A stretch of DNA of 64,000 nt from Panonychus citri. Its lineage: Eukaryota; Arthropoda; Arachnida; Trombidiformes; Tetranychidae. Of the stretch, positions 25,442 through 35,564 are shown in pieces; the stretch's first letter is position 1, and every line of letters starts with the position of its first letter. Under the pieces are notes generated by a model, which made no database searches, was not told where the DNA came from, and worked only from the letters and a program-made list of their open reading frames with translations. Location of the stretch: NCBI RefSeq assembly GCF_014898815.1, contig NW_026515482.1, positions 1,054,001-1,118,000 of the forward strand. Direction: 5' to 3'. Both the position numbers and the translations under genes were made by a program.

Positions 25442-26428
25442 TTATGATTCATTTTTTGTTGACTGGATGGACGTTTCAAAATTAGATTCATCCAAACTGA
25501 ATTGTATCAGATCAATTGATGAAACATCCTCTTGGGTGGGGGTGTTGTTCGGGTTGACTGGCTTGTTCGAGGAGGACCAAGGCTTGTTTGGGGTGGAAGC
25601 GGGTGGTGTGGCTAAGGCCAGTTTGGAAAATTTGTTAATCATGAAGGTGAATGGAGATGGAGCCGAAATATTGAATTCGGGCCGAGCGGGTGTTGCGAAC
25701 TCGATCAGATCGGGTTTGGACATCTCATCTATGGAAGATTCGTGTTTGAAATCTTCTGGTTTCGGTGATTCATTGCCGATGGAAACCTTTTCACTGACCT
25801 CATCGGGTTTTGGTTTTTCATTTTCATTTTCTGTTACCTCTTGTTTGGGAATCTCTATGTTGGATGATTGGTGCTTGAAGATTCCGTCCTTGGGCATTTC
25901 TAATATGGATGATTCGAGCTGGGAAAGTTCTCGGTTTGATATTTCACGTTTTGTTGATAGTTCCAAGTTGGTTAATTCAAATTTAGTCATCTCATTATTA
26001 GCCATGTCTTCGTTTTCGTTTATCGATCCTTCGTGTTTAGATTTTTCTTGCTTGGAGATCTCAATGATAGATGATTCATGTTTTGGAATCTCGTTTTTGA
26101 GTAGCTCAGGAATAGAAGATTCTTGACTTGATTGCTCTTGCTTTGATAGTTCCAGTTTAGATAATTCATACTTGGAAGATTGACGTTTAGATAGGTCAAA
26201 TTTGGACAATTCCAGAATAGAATCAACAAAAGCCATATCCATTTCATTGACACTAGAAATATCGGTTGCGTAGCTAGAAAACTCTTTACAATTTTTACCC
26301 AAATCAGAAGTGGTCAGTGTCAGATCAAGATTTTCAAGATCCAATATTTGAAGTGTTTCATCAGCTCTACAAGCTGATGCAGGAGGTGGTGGCGGTGGTG
26401 GCGGTAAAAGAGGTGATTTGTTTTCCAT
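25442..26428 (-). CDS. Unrecognised acidic protein with a five-residue repeat
   Basis: 328 residues from MENKSP; a Met 15 codons upstream lies in a hydrophobic leader that the duplicated copy does not keep in the same form, so I prefer MENK. Order: a P8 run (9-16), a segment with DLENLDLTLTTSDLG and DISSVNEMDMAFVDS, then from about 71 to 200 a five-residue periodicity x-[E/D]-[L/I/S]-S-[K/S] (ILELS KFDLS KRQSS KYELS). Next is a Lys/Glu/Pro region (EKPKPDEVSEKVS), then LIEFATPARPEFNISAPSPFTFMINKFSK and an acidic end with IDLIQFSLDESNFE. No signal peptide or membrane span. I do not recognise the family. The SAPSPFTFMINKF and LIEFATP stretches look like short linear motifs. A broken copy lies at 30409-31521. 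It converges on TMCO4. Confidence 0.7.
   Translation of the reverse strand: MENKSPLLPPPPPPPPASACRADETLQILDLENLDLTLTTSDLGKNCKEFSSYATDISSVNEMDMAFVDSILELSKFDLSKRQSSKYELSKLELSKQEQSSQESSIPELLKNEIPKHESSIIEISKQEKSKHEGSINENEDMANNEMTKFELTNLELSTKREISNRELSQLESSILEMPKDGIFKHQSSNIEIPKQEVTENENEKPKPDEVSEKVSIGNESPKPEDFKHESSIDEMSKPDLIEFATPARPEFNISAPSPFTFMINKFSKLALATPPASTPNKPWSSSNKPVNPNNTPTQEDVSSIDLIQFSLDESNFETSIQSTKNES
25829..26218 (-). repeat. Coding pentad (15-nt) repeat
   Basis: Residues about 71-200 of the neighbouring gene are made of degenerate five-residue units with Glu/Asp second and Leu/Ile/Ser third (FDLSK, YELSK, LELSK, IEISK). The period breaks around NENEDMANNEM and resumes as FELTN LELST and so on. 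The DNA shows it as recurring GATGATTC/GATAGTTC/GGAATCTC words. Confidence 0.65.
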
Positions 26429-28317
26429 GTTGAAAATTAAAACCAAACAAAGGAGACAAAATCCAAAAGCCAAAATGCAAAATCACAAAACCGATAAAAA
26501 AAGAAAAACCAATTGTACGAAGAATCAAATTGAAAAAAGAACAATAAAACCACCTAACATTCACCCAAGAACAAAACAAGAATTATCAAAATAATTTATC
26601 AAGAGAAATTAAAAGAAAATAAATTTAGTTAATTGCTGTAAATGATTAAAACGTGAAACGAGTTGGATGAAGAAAACAAAGACTAGTTTCTAAATAACGA
26701 TGTTCCTAAAGGTTCAAAAAAGAACACTAAGCGTAGCTCCTCCCACGTTTTCGATTTGACCAATGAGAGAAGTTCGGTAACCAGTGGCAACGTAGAAAAC
26801 AAGTACAATATTTAGGCTCAATTTCTTCTTTCATGGAATCATTTTGACAATTACGTTAATTTGTTTACTTTCTAAATTAATCTCATGTAATCTAAATTAA
26901 TCTTTATCTCACATCTTAATAGATGAATGAAAAAAGAATTTTGAATTTGCTAAATGAATCGTTTAAAGAATCAGATTCAATTAGCAAAACACAATTAACA
27001 GAATTTAGAGATTCGATAAACTTAATTGTGATTATCTATTATTTTAGTAACCAATTGGTACTTTGTTATTAATAATGATAATCTTCTTAGAAAACATGAT
27101 CAGTTAATTACTTGACTGGTTAAGTGGAAACAGAATTATTATTAATGAAATTTTCTAGAAAATCAAACAAACTATTGGATTGAATGATCTTCACCTTAAC
27201 GATTTGATGAAATGTCCAAAAATTTGAAAAAAAAAGTTAACTCATTTATCGTAATCTTTATTTGGACCTTGAGAAGATTTTATTTTGGTAAACAATTATA
27301 ACGAAATTAAGTAATCGACAAACTATGGGGACACTTTGATTGGTAAACAATCAATTTAATTATTCAAATGATCAATAAATTGCTCATGTAAATTTCTATT
27401 AATTTTTGTTCGAATTTTTTACTTTGGTTCTGCTTCGTCTTCATCTTTCTCTCTTTCTCTTGTAAATGTTTCACTTTTTTTCCTAATTTTCTCTTTCTTC
27501 CCTTTCTCTTTCTTTTCTTCTCCATCCTCTCAGTTTGGATTCTTCGTTCGAACCCAATTTCCCTGTTTATCTTCATCTTCTCTTCCTTGTGCATCATCAT
27601 CTTCATCATCTTGCTCTTCTTTTTCTTCCTCTTGTCTCCATCATCATCATCATGTTACCCTTGTTTTTATCTTGTTATTCCTCATCATCTTAACACTTTT
27701 CCTTTCATTTCTTTCATTTCTGATCATCTCTCAGGTAAAGTGGACAATTTTCATCTAATTTTCTTCACCTTGCTCATCCAATTTTTCCGTTAATTAGTCA
27801 CAAATAGAATTTAATATGCTCCTAATTATCGTTTCTTTTCATCTATTTCGAGATTTTTTTTCTAGGGTAAACCTTAACTCTCTGTCTTCTCTTTCTATCT
27901 CTCTGTCTATCCTTTCCTAATTCTCTCATTTTCTCCTCGTTGATCTAATTTACATCTCATCATCATCATTATCTTTTTCCTCTGTGAATTTACCTTAAAT
28001 TTCACAATGAATTTCAATTCTAACTGAATGTTTCTCTTCATCTCCAATCAACATGATCGATTTTATATTATTCATTCTCGCGTAGAAGTGATTGTTTACT
28101 TTATCATTTCCTCTTCTCTCTCTCTCTACCTTTCAGTTGCAAGTCGATTATGAGCTCTAATTATTATCTTAACTCATCTTTTCACAGGTAATCTCTTATG
28201 GTGATTGAATCAGGGAGTGAATAATATGCAATAATCATTGGTATTAGATGTGAAGGATGCCTTGGTCTCAGATGAAATCAATCTTGTGGTCAAAGGAAGG
28301 GTATTACTTTTGGAGAC
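26429..28317. other. Promoter of the pentad gene and leader region of the RhoGAP
   Basis: 26429-26923 is the 5' flank of the pentad-repeat gene and is duplicated at 31018-31521. It holds a CCAAT-type element (GACCAATGAGA, about 26758-26768) and a GC-richer block (GCGTAGCTCCTCCCACG). 27370-28200 is pyrimidine-rich with CATCAT runs and possible splice signals, likely RhoGAP leader or intron. No coding exon upstream of the RhoGAP start could be supported. Confidence 0.55.
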
Positions 28318-30228
28318 ATGAGCACCTTTGGTGTTGATTTAAAGTCTCGTGGAGATGAGATACCTTATATTGTTGTTAAATGTGTCACCGAATTGGAGAA
28401 ACGGGGTAAATGTGTTAAAGGACTTTATCGTGTTAGTGGTGTTAAATCTCGGGTAGATAAGCTTTGCCGAAGCTTTGAGAAGGGTAATGATGTTGGTGAT
28501 CTTTCTGATGTTCATCCAAATGTGATTGCCAATGTACTCAAACTTTACCTTCGTCAATTACCTGAACCATTGTTAACCTACAAAGCTTATTCTGAATTTA
28601 TTCGTATTGCCAAACAATATCCATTGCGAACTCGACCTGAGGAGGATCCACGATTAACTGAACGTATTGTTACCTGTTTAAAAGAGGCAACCTCAAAGTT
28701 ACCCTTAATTCATTATCAAACATTATCGTACCTGTGCCATCATTTGAAAAGTATCGCTGATAATCATCTAATTAACAATATGCCACCTTCCAATTTAGGT
28801 ATTGTTTTTGGTCCTACACTTTTACGAACCAATGAAGGTCCAGCTGGTTTATGCTCTCTAGTGGACAATGTCCATCAAACTCGTGTAGTCCAATTATTAA
28901 TCACTCTTGCAGACAAAATATTTGGTTCACCTCAAATTCAAATTGGTCAAAAAATTGTCACATCAACAACTTTACCCCATTTACCTGGTACCTCATCATC
29001 ATCTACACCAACAACAACAACCTTGTCACTTAAATTAACCAAAGAAACCAAGAGATTGGATGATGACGATGAAGAGGAGGAAGAAGATGAATTAGAATAT
29101 GAATGTATCGAGGAAGATGTCGAACCTGAACCACCAAGGGAAATACGTAAATCTAAATCAAGTATAATTGTTATGAATCGAGATCCATCAGCCACTACAT
29201 TGGAATCAATAACAAACACTGGTGGTGATAAAATTCCCCGACCAACTAATGTAGTTGATTTGAATCGTTTACGACAATATAATCCACAATCACCCTCTTA
29301 CTATACATCAACTGCTGTAATTAAATTGTCTCCTGGTCAAGCATCAAGATTAACTGGCTCATCTCTTATTCCATCCAAACAATCTCAACAATTACAAAAT
29401 CAACCGCAATTATTTAAGCAAAAGCCCCAAAAGCCACAGCATCCACCTCCACCTCCCCCGCCACCATCGCAACATCAACTACAACAATCTCAATCTCAAT
29501 CTTTTCAACAGTTTCTCCAATTGCCCCAATCACAACCAATCAATCTTGGTTTAACTCGTAGTTCAACAATGACATCGGCAACTCCATCAACAACAATGAC
29601 CTCAACTTCAACTAGCCACAAACCCTCATTAAATGAACTGAGAAGGGCTTTTTTTACCAGTCCCTCTACAACCTCAACCTCAACCTCAACTTTAACCTCA
29701 ATAACTACAACAACAATACCAACAACAACTCCAACAACAATCACTCAACGTTTATATCGACCTACAACTAATGCATCGGCTTCGTCTTTAATATCACTCC
29801 TTCATTCAACACCACCTTCAACATCACCTTCACCTTCACCCTCACCGTCCCCTTCAAGCTCACCATTACCACCGCCAACACCGACAACAACAAATATAAA
29901 CACGACCACGACCACGACCACGACGACAAGTACATTAATCCAATTACGACAAAAACCAACAACCTCTTCATCAAATCTATTACAACGTTTTATTTACCAA
30001 CAACGACAACCTCAATCTCAACAATATCAAACCTCAGTTCCATCACACAATCCGCCATTAACAATTAGCCAACCATCAATAATTAAAAAAGCTTGCATAA
30101 TCACATCAAATCTTACTAAATCATCTGGTTTACCGAAAAGCCTTTCACATTCTGCCTCGGCCTCTAACATTAGAGCCTCAGGTAGTGAAGACCCAAATAT
30201 CAATAGATCGGAGCTTAAATATTTATGA
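28318..30228 (+). CDS. RhoGAP-domain protein with long low-complexity tail
   Basis: 636 residues from the first Met; the frame is open for only 15 codons before it. Residues 4-200 are a RhoGAP domain that accelerates GTP hydrolysis by Rho-family GTPases: FGVDLKSRGDEIPYIVVKC, arginine-finger motif KGLYRVSG (Arg41), VIANVLKLYLRQLPEPLLTY, LSYLCHHLKSIADN and the conserved NLGIVFGPTLLR. The remainder is an acidic patch (DDDDEEEEEDELEYE, with EEDVEPEPP), then Pro/Gln runs (PPPPPPPPSQHQLQQSQ), Thr/Ser runs and SPSPSPSPS. Domain wording is closest to ARHGAP29/45/GMIP-like GAPs, but their F-BAR and C1 domains are not visible upstream. Either the start is internal to a larger gene with exons I could not find, or this is an N-terminally short GAP. 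Subfamily is uncertain; the GAP call is firm. Confidence 0.9.
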   Translation: MSTFGVDLKSRGDEIPYIVVKCVTELEKRGKCVKGLYRVSGVKSRVDKLCRSFEKGNDVGDLSDVHPNVIANVLKLYLRQLPEPLLTYKAYSEFIRIAKQYPLRTRPEEDPRLTERIVTCLKEATSKLPLIHYQTLSYLCHHLKSIADNHLINNMPPSNLGIVFGPTLLRTNEGPAGLCSLVDNVHQTRVVQLLITLADKIFGSPQIQIGQKIVTSTTLPHLPGTSSSSTPTTTTLSLKLTKETKRLDDDDEEEEEDELEYECIEEDVEPEPPREIRKSKSSIIVMNRDPSATTLESITNTGGDKIPRPTNVVDLNRLRQYNPQSPSYYTSTAVIKLSPGQASRLTGSSLIPSKQSQQLQNQPQLFKQKPQKPQHPPPPPPPPSQHQLQQSQSQSFQQFLQLPQSQPINLGLTRSSTMTSATPSTTMTSTSTSHKPSLNELRRAFFTSPSTTSTSTSTLTSITTTTIPTTTPTTITQRLYRPTTNASASSLISLLHSTPPSTSPSPSPSPSPSSSPLPPPTPTTTNINTTTTTTTTTSTLIQLRQKPTTSSSNLLQRFIYQQRQPQSQQYQTSVPSHNPPLTISQPSIIKKACIITSNLTKSSGLPKSLSHSASASNIRASGSEDPNINRSELKYL

Positions 30229-30408
30229 TGATTGATAAACTAATCACTTAGAAGGAAAATTGATCGCAGAAAAACAATTTACAATTCTGATCTTAATTTT
30301 TAACCATCAAAAACCTCTAATCAACCAAAGACTCAGTAACTCAACTAATACCATTTAGAAAGAAGAGAGAGAGAAAAAAATGTAAATCGATGTAATCAAT
30401 GTTAATTA

Positions 30409-31521
30409 TTTGGAAAATTTGTTAATCATGAAGGTGAATGGAGATGGAGCCGAAATATTGAATTCGGGCCGAGCGGGTGTTGCGAACTCGACCAGGTCGA
30501 GTTTGGAAGATTCGTGTTTGGAATTTTCTTGTTTCGGTGATTCATTGCCGATGGAAACCTTTTCACTGACCTCATCGGGTTTTGGTTTTTCATTTTCGTT
30601 TTCGTTTTCTGTTACCTCTTGTTTGGGAATCTTCATGTTGGATGATTGGTGTTTAAGATTCCGTCCTTGGGCATTTCTAATATGGATGATTCGAGCTGGG
30701 AAAGTTCTCGGTTTGATATTTCACGTTTTGTTTGATAGTTCCAGTTTAGATAATTCATACTTGGAAGATTGACGTTTAGATAGGTCAAATTTGGACAATT
30801 CCAGAATAGAATCAACAAAAGCCATATCCATTTCATTGACACTAGAAATATCGGTTGCGTAGCTAGAAAACTCTTTACAATTTTTACCCAAATCAGAAGT
30901 GGTCAGTGTCAGATCAAGATTTTCAAGATCCAATATTTGAAGTGTTTCATCAGCTCTACAAGCTGATGCAGGAGGTGGTGGCGGTGGTGGCGGTAAAAGA
31001 GGTGATTTGTTTTCCATGTTGAAAATTAAAACCAAACAAAGGAGACAAAATCCAAAATCCAAAAGCCAAAATGCAAAATACAAAATCACAAAACCGATAA
31101 AAAAGAAAAACCAATTGTACGAAGAATCAAATTGAAAAAAGAACAATAAAACCACCTAACATTCACCCAAGAACAAAACAAGAATTATCAAAATAATTTA
31201 TCAAGAGAAATTAAAAGAAAATAAATTTAGTTAATTGTTGTAAATGATTAAAACGTGAAACGAGTTGGATGAAGAAAACAAAGACTAGTCTCTAAATAAC
31301 GATGTTCCTAAAGGTTCAAAAAAGAACACTAAGCGTAGCTCCTCCCACGTTTTCGATTTGACCAATGAGAGAAGTTCGGTAACCAGTGGCAACGTAGAAA
31401 ACAAGTACAATATTTAGGCTCAATTTCTTCTTTCATGGAATCATTTTGACAATTACGTTAATTTGTTTACTTTCTAAATTAATCTCATGTAATCTAAATT
31501 AATCTTTATCTCGCATCTTAA
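30409..31521 (-). pseudogene. Broken duplicate of the pentad-repeat gene plus its promoter
   Basis: Near-identical to 25622-26923. The coding copy starts at 31017 and reads with the same first 97 or so residues (MENKSPLLPPPPPPPP and on) to SKLELS, then shifts to NKT and a stop at 30721. The remainder persists in two other frames: a REISNRELSQLESS piece, then KQEVTENENENEKPKP through FTFMINKFSK. The first break matches a deletion of about 188 nt (25954-26141 of the parent) between two TTGATAGTTCCA repeats. The last third of the gene is absent: homology stops at 30409. No rescue by splicing was evident. The 5' flank is intact up to 31521. Confidence 0.8.
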
Positions 31522-31762
31522 TTAAATCATCAATTTCTTCTGATTACATTAACTAACACGAAGCTTTATAGTGAAAATTAGGTCTACAATAAAAAGGATT
31601 ACATTTCATTGTGAGTGGTTTTGTTTTCTTTTTTGTTTTCTCTTTCTTTTTTCTTCCTGTTCTTGTTTCAAATTTTAATAATTCGTTATTCATTTTTAAA
31701 TTGAACCTTATTTGTATTTTTTTTCTTTGTTTGTGTTTGTTTTCTGTTGTAGTTTATTTATC
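31522..31762 (+). promoter_or_regulatory. Leader of the H3 variant, joined to the duplicated promoter
   Basis: Pyrimidine-rich leader with a possible acceptor (TTCTGTTGTAG ending at 31752) ten nt before the ATG at 31763, suggesting a 5' UTR intron. The duplicated upstream block ends about 240 nt before the start codon, so that copy, with its CCAAT element (about 31360), is the nearest candidate promoter for this gene. Confidence 0.45.
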
Positions 31763-32221
31763 ATGGCACGAACAAAGCAACAGATTAAACCTCCTCAAAA
31801 GGCTCGTAAATCAGTTACCCCATGGAAGGAGTTGAAAAGAAAATTGGAAACCAAAAGAGGTAAAGGTAAAGGTAAAGGCCTGAAGGCAAGTACATCTAAT
31901 GATGATGGTGTTAAAAGGAGACATCGTTATAGACCTGGTACTGTTGCCTTACGTGAGATTCGTCGTTATCAGAAGAGAACTGAGCTTTTAGTTCCTCGTT
32001 TACCATTTCAACGGCTGGTTCGTGAAATTTCCCATCAATATGAATATGAAGACCTAAGATTTCAATCAGCAGCTCTTAGTGCACTTCAAGAAGCAGCCGA
32101 AGCCTATCTTGTTCGGCTTTTTGAAGACACCCAATTATGTGCTATCCATGCGAAAAGAATAACCATCATGGCTCGGGACATGCAATTGGCATTACGTATT
32201 CGAGGAGAACGGATTGGATAG
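31763..32221 (+). CDS. Divergent histone H3, probable centromeric H3 (CENP-A)
   Basis: 152 residues with an intact histone fold: HRYRPGTVALREIRRYQKRTELLVPRLPFQRLVREI (54-89), long alpha-2 helix (SAALSALQEAAEAYLVRLFEDTQLCAIHAKRITIM) and C-terminal RIRGERIG. It differs from canonical H3 (135 residues) by a tail about 16 longer, with a Gly/Lys run (KRGKGKGKG, 31-39), and by a loop 1 (SHQYEYEDLRF) one residue longer than AQDFKTDLRF. A longer loop 1 and a divergent tail are hallmarks of CENP-A, which marks centromeric chromatin. Unlike most CENP-A proteins, it keeps ARTKQ at the N-terminus and an ARKS motif (14-17). The fold core is otherwise H3-like, including the EDTxLCAIHAKR stretch, so a non-centromeric variant remains possible. 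Single coding exon; the downstream lipase gene converges on it. Confidence 0.75.
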   Translation: MARTKQQIKPPQKARKSVTPWKELKRKLETKRGKGKGKGLKASTSNDDGVKRRHRYRPGTVALREIRRYQKRTELLVPRLPFQRLVREISHQYEYEDLRFQSAALSALQEAAEAYLVRLFEDTQLCAIHAKRITIMARDMQLALRIRGERIG

Positions 32222-32954
32222 ATACTTTAACCCCACATAGACAATTGGTGACGATAGTGATGGATTAATTTTTATATAACCAAATCATCAAACAAATATT
32301 ACTCAAAAAAAACAAACCTGACAAAAATTTTCTATATATACACACACATTAACCAACTTGTTCCATCGCATTGACAATTACATTTTTGTAACTTAAACAC
32401 GTTATTTAATTACTTCAAAAATGGCTTTAAGTATCTAATATATCTTCAGCAACTTTTATTCTCCAACATCTTCAAACAAAAAAAATCCAAAAGGCAACGA
32501 GTTAAAGTGTAATCATCGGATCAAATTTTTTTCCACAATCGAGTTAAAAATCATCTTCCATTTCTGGTTCTTTCAATTTTCTCACCGAAAAATCAACAAG
32601 ACAAACTTTAATCTTACAATAACGACGATGATTCAACAATCAAACAGATCAACAATTTCAACAAATTATGTACATATTAACGACCTCAAAATTACAATTT
32701 GGTGTGTTCAAAGTTCATATGTGAATCTTATGGATTTGAGTGATGTTCATAATCGGACAGCGACATCGGAATAATATCCCCGCAATAAACAATTGATAAT
32801 TAGCAATAAAAAGCAATCAGAGGTAAGAGATGACATTTTTTTTTTAAAGTTTACTGATGATTAACATTATCAGTAGACTGATTAGACTTTTAAAGTCACT
32901 TGAAGAAGAATAGGAAAAAAAGTTGATCAGTAAACAATTTCTTTCTAATAATAA
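32222..32954. other. Convergent 3' flanks of the H3 variant and lipase genes
   Basis: AT-rich DNA with no exon. No histone stem-loop terminator was noticed directly after the H3 variant stop, consistent with a polyadenylated replacement or centromeric H3 gene rather than a replication-dependent one. Confidence 0.5.
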
Positions 32955-34517
32955 TCAACAATAAGGATACTCTTTGCCTGTTTTAAGATAAAATGAGCCC
33001 TCACCATCATCTAGATTACTTTTTAATCCCATTCTCGCTTTAATTGTAGATTGATCATCACAATCACCGGAAGTAAATTGTTTCCAGGAATCACATTTGC
33101 TCGACTGATAATCACACTGATCTATTGAGGAAGTGAAAAACTTAATCGCTGCATAGTGACGACATTTCATATCCAACCAAGGGAATGGACAGAAAGGTTG
33201 ATCTGAACCTCCATTAGGATAAAAGTCTTTGTGCCCATACGGAATTTTAGTTCCCAAACGACCAAGGACAATTCCTTCAATCGAACCTGAACTTGAGTGG
33301 ATTCCATCGACATAATCGGCATCCGTCTTGTTCAATTGGATAATCGTTCCATCAATTAACGGCCCAGCAGCATCCAAACCTTTTTTTTCATGTAATCGAA
33401 ACAAAGTACAATTAATCCAGTTTTCACATTTCGAACTGATTTATGTTTACATTTTTCTCTGTTTGTAAAGATCTCATCAATTTATCCGATTGTTATTTTG
33501 CAATTTTCTTCACTATTGCCACTTATTTCTCTTTCATTTTTCATCATTAATCATTATTTTCATATCTCTTCTCATTAATCATATTGATTTCTATCCATCC
33601 GCACATATATTCAAAACTTTTTCCCCTCTCCTATCCTCATATGCAAACTAATATAAAAAAAGTAACAAAAAAATTGTTGAAGATAAACTAACAAGCAATC
33701 ATGTTAATAGAAAAATTGACTCGATGATTAAAAGGAATAAACGAAAATTTCTTTCTTTAAATCTTGTCCATTAGTCAGAATTTCTGACTCACAAACTTAA
33801 TTCCCTTCGATAAAAATGAGAAATACTCAAATCAATATTCATGTAATCAAGAAAAACCGGAAAATCGGAAAATTCTAATTGTAAACAATCAACTAATTTA
33901 CCTGTAACTCTACCAACAGTTAACCCATATTGTTGTTTAGTCCAACGTCCAGCAAGTCCAGCGATATGAGCACCGAGACTGAAGCCGATAAGATGAACTT
34001 TCCCAAGATCGAGACCACGTTCAGAGTTGAGACGATAAAGTAAATAACCAATTTCCCGTCCAGTTAATTGACAATTAGCGACATTTTTTGGATACAATAA
34101 GCCGGAAGCTCCTTTAGACCAATCAACGGAAACAAGAAGATCATAATTACCCAGAAGCGGTTTAAACATTGTCCTGTACCAAGATTCTTGACCATCATCA
34201 AGCCACCCATGGATTATGAAAACAACCGAAGTTGAATTGTCAAACAGATCGTAATTAACTGAATTGTGATAGTTAATTGTCCGATCGCCAGTGGTCACAT
34301 CGGATAAATTGTAAATCCTAAAAGTTGCACCAATTTTTTCAGGTGAATCAGGAGTGAAAAATATAAACTTTGTCCAAGTGAAACAACCAAATATTTCATA
34401 ACAAACTTGATTCAAATCTTGACCAACGATGGTCAAGGGTTGATTAGAAAGTATCACCGTCACTGATAGTAAACAAATCAAATTTAAATGACCTTTTAAT
34501 TGTTTACCAAAAATCAT
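32955..34517 (-). CDS. Secreted lipase, pancreatic lipase/PLA1 family
   Basis: Exons 34517-33902 and 33379-32955, joined in phase 1 (346 residues, intron 522 nt). A signal peptide (LNLICLLSVTVILS) begins a protein with the lipase core: FIIHGWLDDG, VDWSKGAS, VHLIGFSLGAHIAGLAG (nucleophile Ser180), TGLDAAGP (Asp208), PYGHKDFYPNGGSDQPFC and DMKCRHYAAIKFFTSSI (His280), a complete triad. The C-terminal PLAT domain of true pancreatic lipase is absent, as in arthropod PLA1-type enzymes. It likely hydrolyses glycerolipids outside the cell, in gut or saliva. The second-exon acceptor (ACATGAAAAAAAAG) has a poor pyrimidine tract; I accept it because the join produces the family's TGLDxAGP motif exactly. 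Next gene upstream, on the same strand, is another secreted lipid-binding-fold protein. Confidence 0.9.
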
Positions 34518-35564
34518 TTTCTAACTGTAAAATTTACTCACACCGATTGGCTACCAATGAGTATTAACAACAATTAACTTTCGTCACCTTAGTTTTTGTT
34601 TCCCACTGGTGATCAACATTTAATTGTTAAGCTAAATTGCTATTTGCTTATTGATTAGTTTTCTTCACTCCTTTTGATTCTGATCATTAAATTAATCAAT
34701 TCCCTGGGAATACCTTGAACTTGGGTTGATTTAATTGTTTTACTTTCATAGTTAATCATTGAATTTACCTCATTCATGATCAGATGAGTTAATTTTTTAC
34801 TTTAATATTATTCATCTAATTGTTGATTAAAGTATTTAAATCCACCCACTATTGTTTAATAATTAAATAATCAATTGAAAATATTATCATTCGTTCATGT
34901 TAATTGTTGTTGTTGTTATTTAATTGACTTTTCTCTATGATTATTATTTTACTTTTTCCTTGGTAAAATAGTTAATCACAATTAAGATTATTTTGTCCAA
35001 CCTACTGATCTAGTTTCTCAATACTTGACCATATAATAGTTAATGATTAAGTGGTAATCAATTAGATTGATTGAATTTAGTTTCGATTTTGTTAATAACA
35101 ATTTACTATGAGGAGTCGTTCTTGATTTAGTTATGACTAATCATCATCAGATTGTAATAATTAATAATCAATAATAAATGAGATTTAGATTATCATGTTT
35201 TCAGATCTTAGACTAATCGATTTAGTTAATTGTTTGATTATCGTTTTCAAGTGATCAGCAATAAGTTAACTAATTGCTATAAGGTTTTTTATCAAATTGG
35301 CTTATCAAAAAAGTTTTCAACTCGATTGTTGATTAGATGGACTTAATTTTTATCAGTGATTAGTTAATACTAATTAGAAGATAATTAAAACAAAGGAAAT
35401 TACAACTTACATAACTGTAATTAGAATTAAAATTACAATCGTTTGTTAATTGTTGTTGGTGATTTTTATTGTCTCATTTTAATCATGATCTCTTTTTGAT
35501 CGTTGATAACTCATAATGTATTATTTGATTGCGAGTAAATTAGGAACAATTTATGATGATTAAT
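34518..35564. other. AT-rich spacer between lipase and allergen-like genes
   Basis: No exon or repeat array recognised. It should contain the lipase promoter, but no well-placed TATA box stands out. Confidence 0.5.

Noticed and set aside
25467..26126. Plus-strand 219-residue frame with Ser/Asp repeats
   Set aside because: Antisense shadow of the pentad-repeat gene. It stays open because the repeat lacks stop codons on both strands, and the frame breaks in the duplicate.
27364..27609. Lys/Met-rich minus-strand frame
   Set aside because: Translation of pyrimidine-rich leader sequence; low complexity only.
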